A stretch of DNA of 64,000 bases from Odobenus rosmarus divergens (taxonomy: Eukaryota; Chordata; Mammalia; Carnivora; Odobenidae). The number at the start of each line of letters is the position of its first letter. Position 1 is the first letter of the stretch. Below are positions 1 through 11,846 of the stretch, in pieces. The notes under the pieces are model-generated. The model searched no databases. It was given only the letters and a program-made list of their open reading frames with translations, and was not told the DNA's origin. Location of the stretch: positions 2,096,090 to 2,160,089 of the forward strand of contig NW_004450331.1 of the NCBI RefSeq assembly GCF_000321225.1, in the 5' to 3' direction. The position numbers were made by a program, and so were the translations under genes.

Positions 1-726
1 TGCAGATGTACATCTCATGGTCTCATCAGTATAAACCAAATTCAACTGTCCCTAGTTTCCAAGAACTGTAAAGCTTTTCTTGAAAAGTAAAACAAGTTTT
101 TATTAATTTATAGTGAACCACTTACTCAACAATTTAATTGCAAAATTAAAGGACAATTCCTTGAGAATGTTTTCTGCTCCCAACACAGTAAACCATTAAG
201 GAACACTAAATTTTTTTTTTGTTAATTCCCTACTAAACTTTAAAGCAATTTCTTCAAAACGAACATTTATCTCGTGTGGTATCTTTCAGTCATTTATTTT
301 GTTTACTGATTTAAGCTTGAAATTTATAGCAAGGTTTGGGGATGCACTTTAATATTTTTCCCCATTTTAAATAGGGCTAATACCTATTTGTGAATGGAGT
401 AGTCACCTATTTTTATACTGCAGTTTTGATGTGGTAGTGGTAGAGAAGGGGTGTAGGGAGTAGGGATAAATGCCAATATTAAATAAACACCATTCTTAAT
501 TCTTCCTAAAAGCAATTTGTTCAGTAATACATTAGTCTCCACATAGCTTATACTACCTTAACTTGTACTACTATACATATACACACACTTATGTGTAAAT
601 ATATACTATATACATATACACAGGCATTAAATAAGAGATATAACTTAAAAAATCAAGGAAATGTACATCAGAATTTTCACTGCATATATTGTAGAAAGCT
701 TAGTATTTTCGTAACAAAATTGCTTG
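1..726. other. AT-rich intron, nothing recognised
   Basis: No splice-flanked exon, RNA gene or repeat identified. Confidence 0.6.
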
Positions 727-840
727 AGGGCACCTCGCTGGCTCAGTTGGTAGAGTATGTAACTCTTGATCTCAGGGTCCTAAGTCTGAACCCCATGTTG
801 GCTGTAGAGTTTGAAAGAAACTGCCCCCCCAAAAAACAAA
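727..840 (+). mobile_element. Short tRNA-derived SINE
   Basis: Head-type copy (CTGGCTCAGTTGGTAGAG, ACTCTTGATCTCAGGGTCC) without the CT-rich body. Target duplication AAAATTGCTTG / AAAACTGCTTG. Confidence 0.92.
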
Positions 841-850
841 AAAACTGCTT

Positions 851-1959
851 GTAGTTATAACATCTATTGCTAATTATAAATGCCATTGTTTGTCAATGAT
901 TTCGCGTGTAAAATCTCTAGAAAAGTAATTAGAAACTACGATTCTATACACTAAAAAGGCGAATTTTATTGTATGTAAACTGTACTTAAACAAACCTGAT
1001 TCTAAATAAAAAAACAAAACACTATAATCCTAAAAACAAACAAAAAAACAGGTCCAGCATCAATCTTGACACCTAGTTAAGAATCAAGTTAACACCACAA
1101 CCTGAGGGGTTTTATCTAGACACCAAAAGATGAATTTCAATGGGTCTTTGAGGTCTTAATTCAAATTTTATGCACAAACTTTGGGGATCATCACAACTGA
1201 GAGACAGAAGAAGGACTGTTAATAGCCCCATCCAATTCCCAAATCCCAAAAGGGTTTCCAACCCCCGCTAGGTAAGCAGTGCTATAGTAACCAGTTTTCC
1301 TTAAGTCTGTTAGGCAGGCATTTGTCTCAATGTGCTATGTCCAACAGGACAGGACTACCAAACTGTATCATGCCACTCCAACCCACTCAACTCTCCAAGA
1401 GTAACTACAACTTAACCCTAAGTAAGTTCGGACATTTTGATTCATCCTGCATTAACTAGGAAGACAAACATTCCTGTTATCTGTCAGTTAACCACCCACC
1501 CACTGGGTTTGGGTCTCTTTTCAGTTGCTAGAACACCTTGTAGTTTCTACCTCTCCCATCTATTTCTGCTACACGTTTTAAATTAAACAGCTTTGTTTGA
1601 AGGTAAAAAGTAAAATAAAAACTTCCATTGCACATTTCCAACATTTCCATAAATCTCTTCATTCTCAATCCTAAATGAATTTATTTTACTCAAGCCACAA
1701 AGGAAACATTTCTCTATGTATCACTAAGTTTTAAATTCCAACTGGAGGGGAAAGAAGGCACCAAAGCAAATTAAAGCCTCAGAGGGAATGTCTTGGTGGA
1801 ATGTCCCTTTTTTATTATTTAGGACTTAAAAATCTCAAATATTCAGGCTTTATTTTAAAAAAACTTCATCCACATATAGAAATAGCATCTCACGATAAAT
1901 ACCAAGATTATCATTGTCCTTCACATAGCTGTGGAGGAGAATTAAAATCATTTGTAACT
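851..1959. other. Intron, nothing recognised
   Basis: AT-rich with scattered A runs; possibly old, unrecognisable repeat. Confidence 0.6.
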
Positions 1960-2390
1960 GTATAGAGTGGAAACAATCTAGGGTGAGGAATGGATAGACA
2001 AATGTGGTATAGCCATACAACTGAATATTATTTGGCCATAAAAAGGAATGAACTAACATAGGCTACATGAATCAATGTTGAAACATTAAGTCAAAGAAGC
2101 CAATCACCAAAAAAAACAAAAACAACATGTCAAGTGATTCCGTTAGTAGGCAATGTCCAGAAAAGGGAAATCTATAAAGACCGAAAGTAAATTAGTGGTT
2201 GCATAGGGCTGGTGAGTGGGAATAGAGGGTGACAGCTGAAGAGGCTTTTTTCTGAGATGATAAAAAAGTCAATAAACATCAGCTGTGGTGATGGATACAC
2301 ATATCTGTTACACTAAAAAACAATGAATCATACATTGTAAATGGGTGAATTGTATGTGAATTGTATTTCCATAAAGCTGTTAGGAGTAAC
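1960..2390 (+). mobile_element. Old L1 3' end
   Basis: Degenerate match to the L1 ORF2 C-terminus and 3' region (CATACAACTGAATATTATTTGG, then the AGTGGTTGCATAGGGCTGG segment). Many substitutions; non-coding. Confidence 0.85.
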
Positions 2391-2397
2391 TAAGATC

Positions 2398-2568
2398 GGG
2401 GTGCCTGGGTGGCTCATTTGGTTAAGTGTCTGCCTTCGGCTCAGGTCATGGTCCCAGGGTCCTGGGATTGAGCCCCAGGTGAGCTCCCTGCTCAGCAGGG
2501 AGTCTGCTTCTCCCTCTCCCTCCTGCTCCCTCTCTAATAAATAAAATCTTTAAAAAAAAAAAAAAAAA
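2398..2568 (+). mobile_element. CAN SINE
   Basis: Head, CT body and poly-A. Target duplication AGTAACTAAGATC / AGTAATAACTAAGGTC. Confidence 0.96.
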
Positions 2569-2584
2569 AGTAATAACTAAGGTC

Positions 2585-3109
2585 AGTATTACTTAAAAAT
2601 GGCCTAAGATTTTTTTTTAGCCTTGAAGAGCTACTGTAATACAATGAACCGCACAAAATTTGATCAGTCCCGCCATTACGTACACTCTCCTGAGGCCACC
2701 ACCATAATCAAGCTAAGTTTCTTCATGCCCCTCTTCAACCTAGTAGGCTGGTTTATTCATACACAAAACATTGAAATAAAGGTAACTGGAAAACTCTTTG
2801 TGCCTTGGACAAGATCAGACTTCCTCTGCCACAGCAGACCACCTCCACCACCACCATCCCTGCCCCCGACCAAACGAGCTGGAGGTCAGAGGTGCCCTTA
2901 TGGGCATTATGTGTAATTCATGCTCTGCAGATAAACCTTCTGCTAACTGCTCATTCGTTATACCCACTGCTCATGAGGTCCCATTACCTCTGAACTAGCT
3001 GAACTGAGGGTCTGACTGACATCTTGCGTCCACCACCCTATCCCGTCACTCTTCTGCTAAAAGTTACTACTCCTCAGTGACTTCAAATAACTGACAGAAA
3101 TTGTCACAA
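2585..3109. other. Intron, unassigned
   Basis: An open frame of 97 codons (2623-2916) has no recognisable domain and a low-complexity proline run; taken as chance. Confidence 0.55.
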
Positions 3110-3235
3110 GTTCAACGTGGTGGAGAAGATCATCAATGATCTGGTACTGCCTACCTCCTTCCATCCTCTTCAATATACTTCCCATACACCTAATGCTCCA
3201 GTCACACCATCAAGACTGGATAAAGCACCCTTGTT
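3110..3235 (+). mobile_element. L2 fragment
   Basis: ATGATCTGG...TGCCTACCTCC...CTCCAGTCACACCATC follows the order of the L2 consensus. Ancient and diverged. Confidence 0.55.
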
Positions 3236-4034
3236 TCCATAGTACCTGAGCTCACCTAATCCTAGAAATGAAAGCAATGTCATTTTATAATCTCTTCACT
3301 GATCTTTATTCTCCCACTAGACTAGTCATAATTAACCATAGCGATGTGATTGTCAAGTGTGTCACAAATAATCTATTCCTAATGGTTACAATGGCTTCCA
3401 CACTTAAGAAAACTTACAGTACATATACAATAATAGAATCCAAGTCCTTCTTATGTGCCACGTGCGTTTCAGAAGCTAATGGGACAGTGCTGGATATTAC
3501 AGTCTTGTGTGCTACTCTTTTCTTAAAGTGCCTCTGGAAATGCCCCTCCACCTTTATGCCCCTCCGCCACACAGAGCTCCACTTGTCTCTAAACTTTTAA
3601 GGAAAGAGACCATAGCTTTGTTACCTGAGAACCATACACTTAGCTCAGTGAGGAGCAACAACAAAAACTAACGGGTTAAAAGGAAGCCACCAAACATTTT
3701 TTGTCCTAAGAGCGAAGGAAACTAATTCCAGGTTCCTTTACAAGTCCAAAGTGATATAAGTGAACAGGTATTCATCATGAATTCATATGAAAAAGATGTA
3801 GAAGTGTACAGTCAAGCATTATAAGAACAAGTTACATTAAAATTCAAAGCAGGATATTTAATGCTCTCTTGCCCCAACACACACTTTACCAAAATACATA
3901 CACGTGGACACACACACACACACAATAATAAATGTTCCAAACACTAAAATCACACTCAGACTCTGGGGAGGGGTTACCAGAAAGAAGTTGGGTTTTTGGG
4001 GAGGGGGGAGGGGGGCAAGTTACTGACTCTCTCA
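3236..4034. other. Intron, unassigned
   Basis: Nothing beyond the CA microsatellite; 3540-3655 has a vague L2-like look. Confidence 0.5.
3905..3924. repeat. (CA)n microsatellite
   Basis: Short run of alternating CA, about ten units. Confidence 0.9.
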
Positions 4035-4390
4035 GGGCTCTTATTTCCATAGTTCTGGAGGCCGGAAGTCCAAAATCAAGGTGTCAGCAGGGCCCTGCTC
4101 CCTCTGTAGGGTCCAAGGAAGAGCACAGCCTTCCCTGCCTCTTCCAGCTTCTGGTTGCTGCGGGCAATCCTTGCTGTTCCCGAGCCTGTAGCTGCACCGT
4201 TTCACTCTCTGCCCCCGGTGGCACGTGGCCTCCGCCACCACCTCCGTGTCTGGGTCTCTGTCTCTGCATCTGAATCTGCCTCTCCTTTCTCATATAAAGA
4301 CATCAGCCATTGGACCTAGGATCCACTCTAATCCCGTATGACATCATCTTAATTTGATTACATCTACAAAGACCCAATTTCCTTTTTTGG
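4035..4390 (-). mobile_element. MaLR/ERVL-type LTR remnant
   Basis: Minus-sense LTR: CCATAGTTCTGGAGGCCGGAAGTCC is the reverse of the common LTR 3' part, followed leftwards in sense by the GCAGCTGC and CCAAGGAAC-like blocks. No internal retroviral genes. Cut off by the L1 piece at 4391. Confidence 0.7.
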
Positions 4391-4605
4391 GGGGGGTGTT
4401 AGTGTAAATTCAATTAATTAATATATAATGTATAACTGGTTTCAAAGGTAGAGGTCAGTAATTCATCAGTTGTATATAACACCCAGTGCTCATTACATCA
4501 CATGCCCTCCTTTATGTCCATCACCCCATCACCCCATCCCCCTAACCCCCTCCCCTCCAAGAAAGAAGTTATTTTTTACTATTCCCCATTTCAACAAGAA
4601 CAAGG
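4391..4605 (-). mobile_element. Carnivore L1 3' UTR fragment
   Basis: CACCCAGTGCTCATTACATC and the following CCATCACCCCATCCCCC stretch are the reverse complement of the carnivore L1 3' UTR. Confidence 0.8.
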
Positions 4606-5454
4606 AGGAAAAACCTTCACAAAATCAACTTTGGAGAGCCAGGTATGTAGAGATAAAGGGAACTTCCTTCAAATACAGCTTAACACATTTTAGAGAAACA
4701 GGAACCCACTTGTTGCTCTTTATGGATAAAAATCATTCCAGGAATTTTTTTCTTTTACATCATCTATGAGAAGACTAGCTATATTAACAAAGAACAACTC
4801 TATATTGCAGGCCTCAATAAGCATTTGTAATACTGGTACAAAATTCAGATCGAAAAAAAATTTAAAGAAATATCCACCTTAATGAAGAGTTCCCTGAAGT
4901 GTGATCACCATAAGTATTTGAGTAACAAACCATTTTCTCACACCAAACTCCATATACGATTTCAATTCAAGAAGGCCAACATACATAGACCAGATCTTTG
5001 ACAACCTCACAAGCCCGGTGGCACATCATCTTTATCACTGATAACACCCAGAGGGCATCTCAGCCTCCATCACCCCACATGAACGTGTCAGTGTTAGAGG
5101 TGCATAGAGCAAAGCCTCACAACTTCCTAGCCACACTCCACTTCCAAGTTAGATCCTCTAACATGGGAACGAGATAATAATTTAGGATTTTATAAAATCA
5201 TATGATGGAGCAACTGAGAGAGAACAGTCCGGTTACCATGCACACACACAGGCCTCAACGTCACAGAAGGCAAGCCTCAGGAGCTCCTGCCAGGAGAAAT
5301 TTTATGATCGACATCCATGCCCAAACCCAACGCTGTGTCCATTTGTCCCGTTACTGCCTATTACAGTCAGTGGTGATACAGATATAGAGTTACAAATGCC
5401 AGAGCCTTGCTCATTTAAGCCTCAAAAATTTCACCTTTAACCCCATGAAGCTCA
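4606..5454. other. Intron, nothing recognised
   Basis: No exon or repeat identified. Confidence 0.6.
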
Positions 5455-5605
5455 GTAAAAGTCCACCTACACATTACTTTGGGCCTATCCACTGCTCTCG
5501 CTTCTGCCATGCCAGACCCAGCCTCCATCACCTCTCTCCGTGCTACTGCAAAATGCTCCTAGGTTGTCTCCCCGTATTCATTTCTGCTTCCAATTATTTG
5601 TTCTC
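5455..5605 (+). mobile_element. L2 fragment, part 1
   Basis: GCCTCCATCACCTCTC...TGCTACTGCAAAATGCTCCT tracks the L2 consensus; it resumes at 6085 after the hAT-like insertion. Confidence 0.6.
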
Positions 5606-5626
5606 AAACAGCAAGACTTACATGGT

Positions 5627-6062
5627 CAGTGTGCTAGCCACTGGCTATGTGTGGCTACTGGGCACCTGAAAGGTGGCTAATCCACATTTGAAATGTGCTT
5701 AAATGTAAAATAAACACCAGCGGTGCCTGGGGTGGCTCAATTGGTTAAGTGTCCAACTCTTGATCTCAGTTCAGGTCTTGATCTCAGGGTGGTGAGTTCA
5801 AGCCCTACATTGGGCTCCATGCTGGGTGTGGAGCCTACTTAAAAAATAAATAAATAAACACCAGATTTTGAAGGCTTAGTACAAAATATATAAAAATCCC
5901 ATTTTTAAAATATTGATTACATGTTAAAATTGTAATATTTTGGATATATGAGGTTAAGTAAAGTACTATTAAAATTTTCACCTCTTTTTTATTTTAACAT
6001 GGCTACTAGACAATTTTTAATTGCGTTAGTGGCCTGCATTTTCTTTCTACTGGACCATGCTA
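5627..6062 (+). mobile_element. hAT-like non-autonomous DNA element, copy 1
   Basis: Same family as 62532-63052: GTGTGGCTACT...GGTGGCTAATCC, AGATTTTGAAGGCTTAGTAC, CATGGCTACTAGACAATTTT, ending near TACTGGACCATGC. No transposase. A SINE sits inside at 5721-5850. Family name uncertain. Confidence 0.75.
5721..5850 (+). mobile_element. CAN SINE
   Basis: Inserted in the hAT-like element, with target duplication AAATAAACACCAG on both sides (5707-5720 and 5851-5864). Confidence 0.94.
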
Positions 6063-6084
6063 AGCTAGACCGATTTTTTAAAAG

Positions 6085-6250
6085 CTGAGTTAATCAACTT
6101 ACACCCTATGATAAACTCTAAGAGCTTCCCTTTGTATTTGCGAAAGGATCCAAAGTCCCTAACAAGCGCCCTGAAGGCCCCCATGTGACCTGCTCATCAT
6201 CTAATGCCAAGCTCTCCTTTCCAAATATGCTGGCCTTCTTTCCGTAATGA
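6085..6250 (+). mobile_element. L2 fragment, part 2
   Basis: AAAGTCCCTAACAAGCGCCC...GACCTGCTCATCATC continues the L2 seen at 5455-5605. Confidence 0.6.
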
Positions 6251-6264
6251 ATTATGGGTGATAA

Positions 6265-6495
6265 CATTTGGTGCTTTCCAGTAGAAGCACTGTCTTAAAT
6301 ATTTTATCTATTTTAACTCATTTAATTCCACACAATCCCATAAAGGAACATCCCATTTTATAGATGCATAAATTACGGCATGGGGAAGTTAACGGTGTTT
6401 TAAACTTGGATAGATAAGTGATACAGAAATGATTTAAAACCACAGCTGTCAGATTCCAGCGCCCACACTTTTACTACTTGGTCAACTAAGCTGCC
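6265..6495 (-). mobile_element. MIR, minus strand
   Basis: TTAACTCATTTAATTCCACACAATCCC...CATTTTATAGATGC is the reverse complement of the MIR core. Confidence 0.75.
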
Positions 6496-6520
6496 TCATT
6501 TTCCCACACAAAATATAACG

Positions 6521-6722
6521 GGGGCGCCTGGGTGGCTCAGTCGTTAAGCAGCTGCCTTTGGCTCAGGTCATGATCCCAGGGTCCCGGGATTGAGCCCCCC
6601 ATTGGGCTCCCTGCTCAGCGGGAAGCCTGCCTCTCCCTCTCCCACTCCCCCTGTTTGTGTTCCCTCTCTGTCTTTCTCTGTCAAATAAATAAAATCTTTA
6701 AAAAAATAATAAAAAAATAAAA
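6521..6722 (+). mobile_element. CAN SINE
   Basis: Full-length with AATAAAATCTTTAAAA tail. Confidence 0.96.
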
Positions 6723-7049
6723 TAAAACATAATGATACAGACTGAAGCCAGTCAATCCTTTCTTTGCTGGAAGATCAAAATCAGCCTTTTGGTAGGCAAA
6801 GAACTTTATCAACTCTAAGGGTCAACAGGCTTTTCTAGCCCTTGTTCCAGGCACTAAACACTGTATTTCTATATACCTCAATCAGAGTAACTTGTTCTAC
6901 ATTTTACTAACTGCAATACTTGTAAAACACACCAAATAATATAAAGTTAAGGTCCCTCTGACTACCTGCTTTCAAACCAGTTACTTCCCCCAAATCCTCA
7001 AAGAAACCACTGTCAGTTTGATGGCTCTCTCCAAGTGTTTTTAGAAGTA

Positions 7050-7796
7050 TGTGTCCCATGAAGAGGTGTTCAACTCATCAGTCATTGAGGAAATGTAAAT
7101 GAAAGCCACACTGAGATTGCTTCACACTCACTAGATGGCTACAATTTTTTTTTAAGGAAAATAATAGAGGTCTTGTCAAGAAGGTGAAAAAATTAGAATT
7201 CTCATACTTTGTTGGGAGAAATGTAAAATAGTGCAGCCTCTATGGAAAACAGTATGGCAGTTCCTCAAAAAAATTAAAAATAGAATTACACATGACCCAA
7301 CAATTCCACTTCTGAATATATACCCAGTAGAACTGACAGCAGGTACCCAAAGAGATATTTGTACACCTATGTTCCTAAAAGCATCATTCACCATCCCTGA
7401 AAGGATAATGCGGTATATACACACAAATGGGACTATTTATTACTCAAAGAAGGAATGAAGTACTGATATGTGCTATAATGTGGATAAATCTTGGAAACAT
7501 TCCGCTAGGTGCAAAATAAGCCAGACATTCAAGGTTACATATTACACAACTCCATTTATCAGAATCGGTAAATCCACGGAGACAAAAGCAGACTAGTGGT
7601 TGCTGGGGGCTGGACGACGGAGAAACGGGGAGTGACGGCTTACAGACAGGGGTATTCTTTCTGGAGTGATGAAAATGTTCTGGAATTTGTAGTGATGGTT
7701 GTACAGTCTTGTCAATATGCTGAAACCCACTGAATTGCACACTCTGACATGGTTACTTTCATAATTATGTGAATTTTAGCTCAAGTTTTTTTTTAA
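7050..7796 (+). mobile_element. Old L1 ORF2 C-terminus and 3' UTR
   Basis: AAATGTAAAATAGTGCAGCC, GTATGGCAGTTCCTC, GACCCAACAATTCCACTTCT and AAGGAATGAAGTACTGATA appear in L1 order. The frame is broken throughout. Confidence 0.9.
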
Positions 7797-8592
7797 ACTA
7801 CATGTAGATGTTTATGTATTCAAACATCCACCCACAGATGATTTTGTTAATTTTCATTAAATCTATCAATTATTGTTCTAAACAGCTTATATATACTTTC
7901 CCAATTATCTCTCACAATGTGGCTACTTTTCCCATTTTGAAGAATAAACTGAGGCAGATTTTAAGTAACTTAAAAAAGTCTGACATTGTCTTGCCCAAAC
8001 CCCAATCTATCATCTTTGTGGTCTGTCTATGCTGGTAAACACAAAATTACATTATTCTTTTTAACTGCCACATGGATTTCCACAGTACAGACTATTAACC
8101 TGCAGTCTTTTCTTCAGTCCCTCAATCCTCCAAACCTCGAACACTAAGCTGTCTGTGACATACCCCAACATGCCACAGGGTCTGGAGAGAGCCCAGCAGA
8201 AGCTAAGAGCAGTGACTGCCTGGTCTTCTTTCCAGACATTGCCCCCCCCCCCCCAGTCCCCGGGGGCTCCACAACCAAACATGGAAAGATTAGGGAATCC
8301 TAGAAGTAAACACAAGTTTCAGTTACTCACTTACTTACTCCTTTAGCAGAAAGGTAGGGATTACCACTCCAAACAGCTACAAATGACTAAAGGGAAAGAG
8401 AAAGCAGTTCAAAAGCCTAATTACAATTCTAACATTATCATGGGTGAAGGCACTAATTAAAAAGCGATTCATCTAATGAGGTGAAAAATACCCAAGATTA
8501 CAGTGGCCTCCCAAAGTGGTAGTAGACAATCCCAGATGCTGGCATTTTATCTATTACCCCTATTGGAAGTTTATTTAAAAATGAAAAATACA
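7797..8592. other. Intron, unassigned
   Basis: 7855-7960 may be a very old minus MIR (GAATAAACTGAGGCAG). Otherwise only the poly-C run. Confidence 0.5.
8240..8254. repeat. Poly-C run
   Basis: About 14 C in a row, opposite strand G-rich; a likely sequencing or slippage hot spot. Confidence 0.8.
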
Positions 8593-8776
8593 GGGGCGCC
8601 TGGGTGGCTCAGTCGTTAAGCATCTGCCTTCGGCTCAGGTCATGGTCTCAGGGTCCTGGGATCGAGCCCCGTATCGGGCTCCCTGCTCGGCGGGAAGCCT
8701 GCTTCTCCCTCTCCCACTCCCCCTGCTTGTGTTGTCTCTGTCAAATAAATAAAATCTTTAAAAAAAATTATTAAAA
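8593..8776 (+). mobile_element. CAN SINE
   Basis: Full-length; target duplication AAAATGAAAAATACA at both ends. Confidence 0.96.
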
Positions 8777-8924
8777 AAAATGAAAAATACAAACAGCTGG
8801 AGCAGAAAAAAGAGGTTGGTGCAAAGTCAGTATGGATTAGAATATCTCCCTTAAGAATTAGTCCTTCAGATGTGCTTTAGGTATTCTACTGGGCTCTATG
8901 GGGCCTTATAATAAAATACTGGAA

Positions 8925-9312
8925 GTGATGAATGGATAACAATATATGGTATAATCATACACTTGAATACTGTCTGGCCATGAAAAGGAATGAAGTACAT
9001 ACTACAATGTGGATGCACCTTCAAAATGTTAAGTGAAAGAGGCAACGTATTGTATAATACCATTTATATGAAGTGTCCAGAACAGGCAAATCTAGAGAGA
9101 TAAAGCAGAACATGGTTGCCAGGGGCTGCAAAAGGCTACAAGGGAGGAAGGGCAGTGAGTATTAATGGCTATAGGGTTACTTTTTGGGATAATGAAAAAT
9201 GTTCAAGAATTACATAGCAGTGGTGGTTCCTTACACCTTGTGAATACACTAAAAAATGCTGAATTTTAAAATATGAATTTTACGGTATATGAATTATAGC
9301 TCAATTTTCTTA
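8925..9312 (+). mobile_element. Old L1 3' end
   Basis: CATGAAAAGGAATGAAGTACAT...AAGTGTCCAGAACAGGCAAAT...GGTTGCCAGGGGCTG in L1 order. Non-coding. Confidence 0.85.
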
Positions 9313-10268
9313 AAAAGCACATTTAAGACATAACAGGATATCAACTTTACACATACAACACAATCTAACCATGTTGAACAATGCCTATCATACCAAAGTG
9401 AACTATGAGTCATTTAACAATATTGCCACTGGGGAGAAAGAGACTTTTTCTTCTTTCCTTTTCTCCTTCCAAATTTTGTACAATGAACATGTAATTTTAC
9501 AATCAAGAAAAAAAATGAGATCAAACTGGATTATACTGACCTTTAAATGGTTTAAAAAAAAAAAAAAAGAATGCCAAGAAAATAGTGTTCCCCCCCCTCC
9601 TATTCTTAAGTCTCTCACTTGGAGAGAGTTCTAGAGAAATAAAAGAACAAAGGGCAGAGCCAAATGCATGAATTTTTTGGGCAGAGGAAAGATGCTTACC
9701 GTACCAACCTATTGTAATAGACTGGAACCCTGCTAAGACACAGTGCTAGAAGAGACAAAAAGGCGGAACAAAAGTCAAGTGGAATCCTTTGCTCATTGCT
9801 ATTTGTTTCCTATGACAGATGTGCATTTCCTTAATTGCTTTTGCACAGTGGGGTGGACAAATCATCACAATACTGCCAAGCTAAAAGGTGCCCATACAAA
9901 TGTTCTTGGAATTTCTACACTCTGCAATTCACTGGTCCAGTGGGGCAGGCGTGTCCACATGGCAAGCCAGGGTTTCCCCCACACCCACCCATTGTTCTCA
10001 GTCACTGGTAGTGTATTACTCAAGATCAAGGCCTAACCTGGAGCCCAGCCGCGTATGTGCTATACTTAAAAACCACTCATTAGCTCTTGAGCACTGCTTT
10101 CGCTCCAAAATTCTACTGCACAAGCTTTTCACCCAGATCCTACCCCTCAGATTTTAACATAATCCTGCTATGTGCCATTTAGAAAATATTTGATTTTCAA
10201 CTTGTATAGTGCCTATTACTGAAGAATTGGGACCAGAAGTGGGCATGCTCAAATAATTTTAAAGCTTT
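9313..10268. other. Intron, nothing recognised
   Basis: No exon or repeat identified; an A run and a C run near 9553-9600. Confidence 0.6.
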
Positions 10269-10440
10269 TAGGGTGGCTGGGTGGCTCAGTCGGTTAAACT
10301 TCTGCCTTCAGCTCAGGTCATGATCCTGGGTCGGGCTCAGCAGGGAGCCTGCTTCTCCCTCTCTGTATGCCCCTCCTACAACTCCCATTCAGGCTCCTGC
10401 ACGTGCTCACACACTCTCTCTCAAATAAATCTTTTTTTAA
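10269..10440 (+). mobile_element. CAN SINE, internally deleted
   Basis: Head intact but the segment after GATCCTGGGTC is shortened; ends AAATAAATCTTTTTTT. Confidence 0.93.
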
Positions 10441-10807
10441 AATGTTCTTATATTTTATAGACAAAAACCAAATTTTTATTTTTTAGCAATGTCTCTGAAA
10501 TTAAAAAAAACTGAAGCAACGTATCTGTCAGAATTTCATTTATGACCAAAGGTTAAGCTAAATACAAACTCACTTACTTCACAACCAGTGCATCATCTGC
10601 TACCCCAGTAATTATCCTCCCAGCACTGTTTATATCATTGTTGTATTATAATCTCTACAAGTCAAACAGAAACGGCCTGCTCATTAGTGACACCTCGGAC
10701 AAGTATAGAAATCAAAATTCAGAACCCCACAATAAACGGACTCATTTTCCCTAAGCAAAGCCATGTGTGGAAACACTAAGTACATGGGTCATTCTGATCA
10801 ACATGTC

Positions 10808-10971
10808 TTTTTTTTTTTTTTTTAAGATTTTATTTATTTGATAGAGACATATAGAGAGAGGGAACACAAGCAGGGGGAGAGGGAGAGGGAGAAGCAGGCT
10901 TCCTGCTGAGCAGGGAGCCTGATGTGGGACTCGATCCCAGCACCCTGGGACCATAACCTGAGCCGAAGGCA
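10808..10971 (-). mobile_element. CAN SINE, 5'-truncated
   Basis: The head stops after the CTGCCTTCGG part. Target duplication CATGTCTTT at both ends. Confidence 0.94.
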
Positions 10972-11181
10972 GGCATGTCTTTAACACTAATTATTCACAT
11001 ACATACAATGAACACTGATGGAGGTATAGGGCAAAAATTAAGACAGGTGAGGGGAGAGATTTACATATTTACATGCAGACTAATGTGTAAATTATATCTG
11101 GTAAGTGACTTACATCTAGAATATATAAAGAACTCTTACAACTCAATAATAAAAGACAACCCAATTTAAAAATGGGTAGAA

Positions 11182-11397
11182 GGGCACCTGGGTGGTACAG
11201 TCGGTTAAAGCCTCCACTTCCTGGTTTCGGCTCAGGTCGTGATCTCAGGGTGGTGAGACTGAGCCCCAAGTCAGGCTATGTGTTCAGCACAGAGTCTGCT
11301 TAAGTTTCTCTCTCCCTCTCCCTCTGCCCCGGACCCCCGCTTGCTCATGCGTGCATGCGCGTACTCTCTCACTCTAAAATAAATAAATCTTTTAAAA
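11182..11397 (+). mobile_element. CAN SINE
   Basis: Copy with the CTCAGGGTGGTGAGA variant body, inserted in L1 at an AAAAATGGG target. Confidence 0.94.
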
Positions 11398-11407
11398 AGA
11401 AAATGGG

Positions 11408-11553
11408 TGGGAGGGGTAAAATAGGCGATGAGGATTAAGGAGTGTGCTTGTTGTAATGAGCACTGGGTGATGCATGGAATTATGGAAATCACTATACTGT
11501 ACACCTGAAACTAATATCACACTTTATGTTAGCGAGAATAAAAACTTAAAAAA
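11408..11553 (+). mobile_element. Carnivore L1 3' UTR insertion
   Basis: TGTAATGAGCACTGGGTGAT...TGTACACCTGAAACTAATAT...AATAAAAACTTAAAAAA is a carnivore L1 3' end, very 5'-truncated. It lies between two copies of the target AAAATGGG. Confidence 0.85.
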
Positions 11554-11635
11554 TGAAAATGGGCAGAGGACCTGAATAAACATTTCCCCCAAAGAAGATA
11601 TACAAATTGCCAAAAAGCACATGAAAGGATGCTTG

Positions 11636-11846
11636 GCGGGCGCCTGGGTGGCTCAGTTGGTTAACCGATTGCCTTCGGCTCAGGTCACGATCCTGGAGTC
11701 CCAGGATCGAGTCCCACCATTGGGCGCCCTGCTCGGCGGGGAGTCTGCTTCTCCCTCTGACCCTCCCCCCTTCTCATGCTCTATCTCATTCTCTCTCTTA
11801 AATAAATAAAATCTTTTTTAAAATTTCAAATAAATAAATAAACAAG
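11636..11846 (+). mobile_element. CAN SINE
   Basis: Full-length copy of the GTTAACCGATTGCC / CTCTGACCCTCCCC subtype, in L1. Confidence 0.95.

Noticed and set aside
727..840. tRNA gene suggested by tRNA-like head sequences throughout
   Set aside because: The A-box-like and B-box-like motifs belong to tRNA-derived SINEs with A-tails and target duplications; no clean cloverleaf was seen.
2623..2916. 97-codon open frame
   Set aside because: No domain, no splice context, and overlapping frames are equally open.
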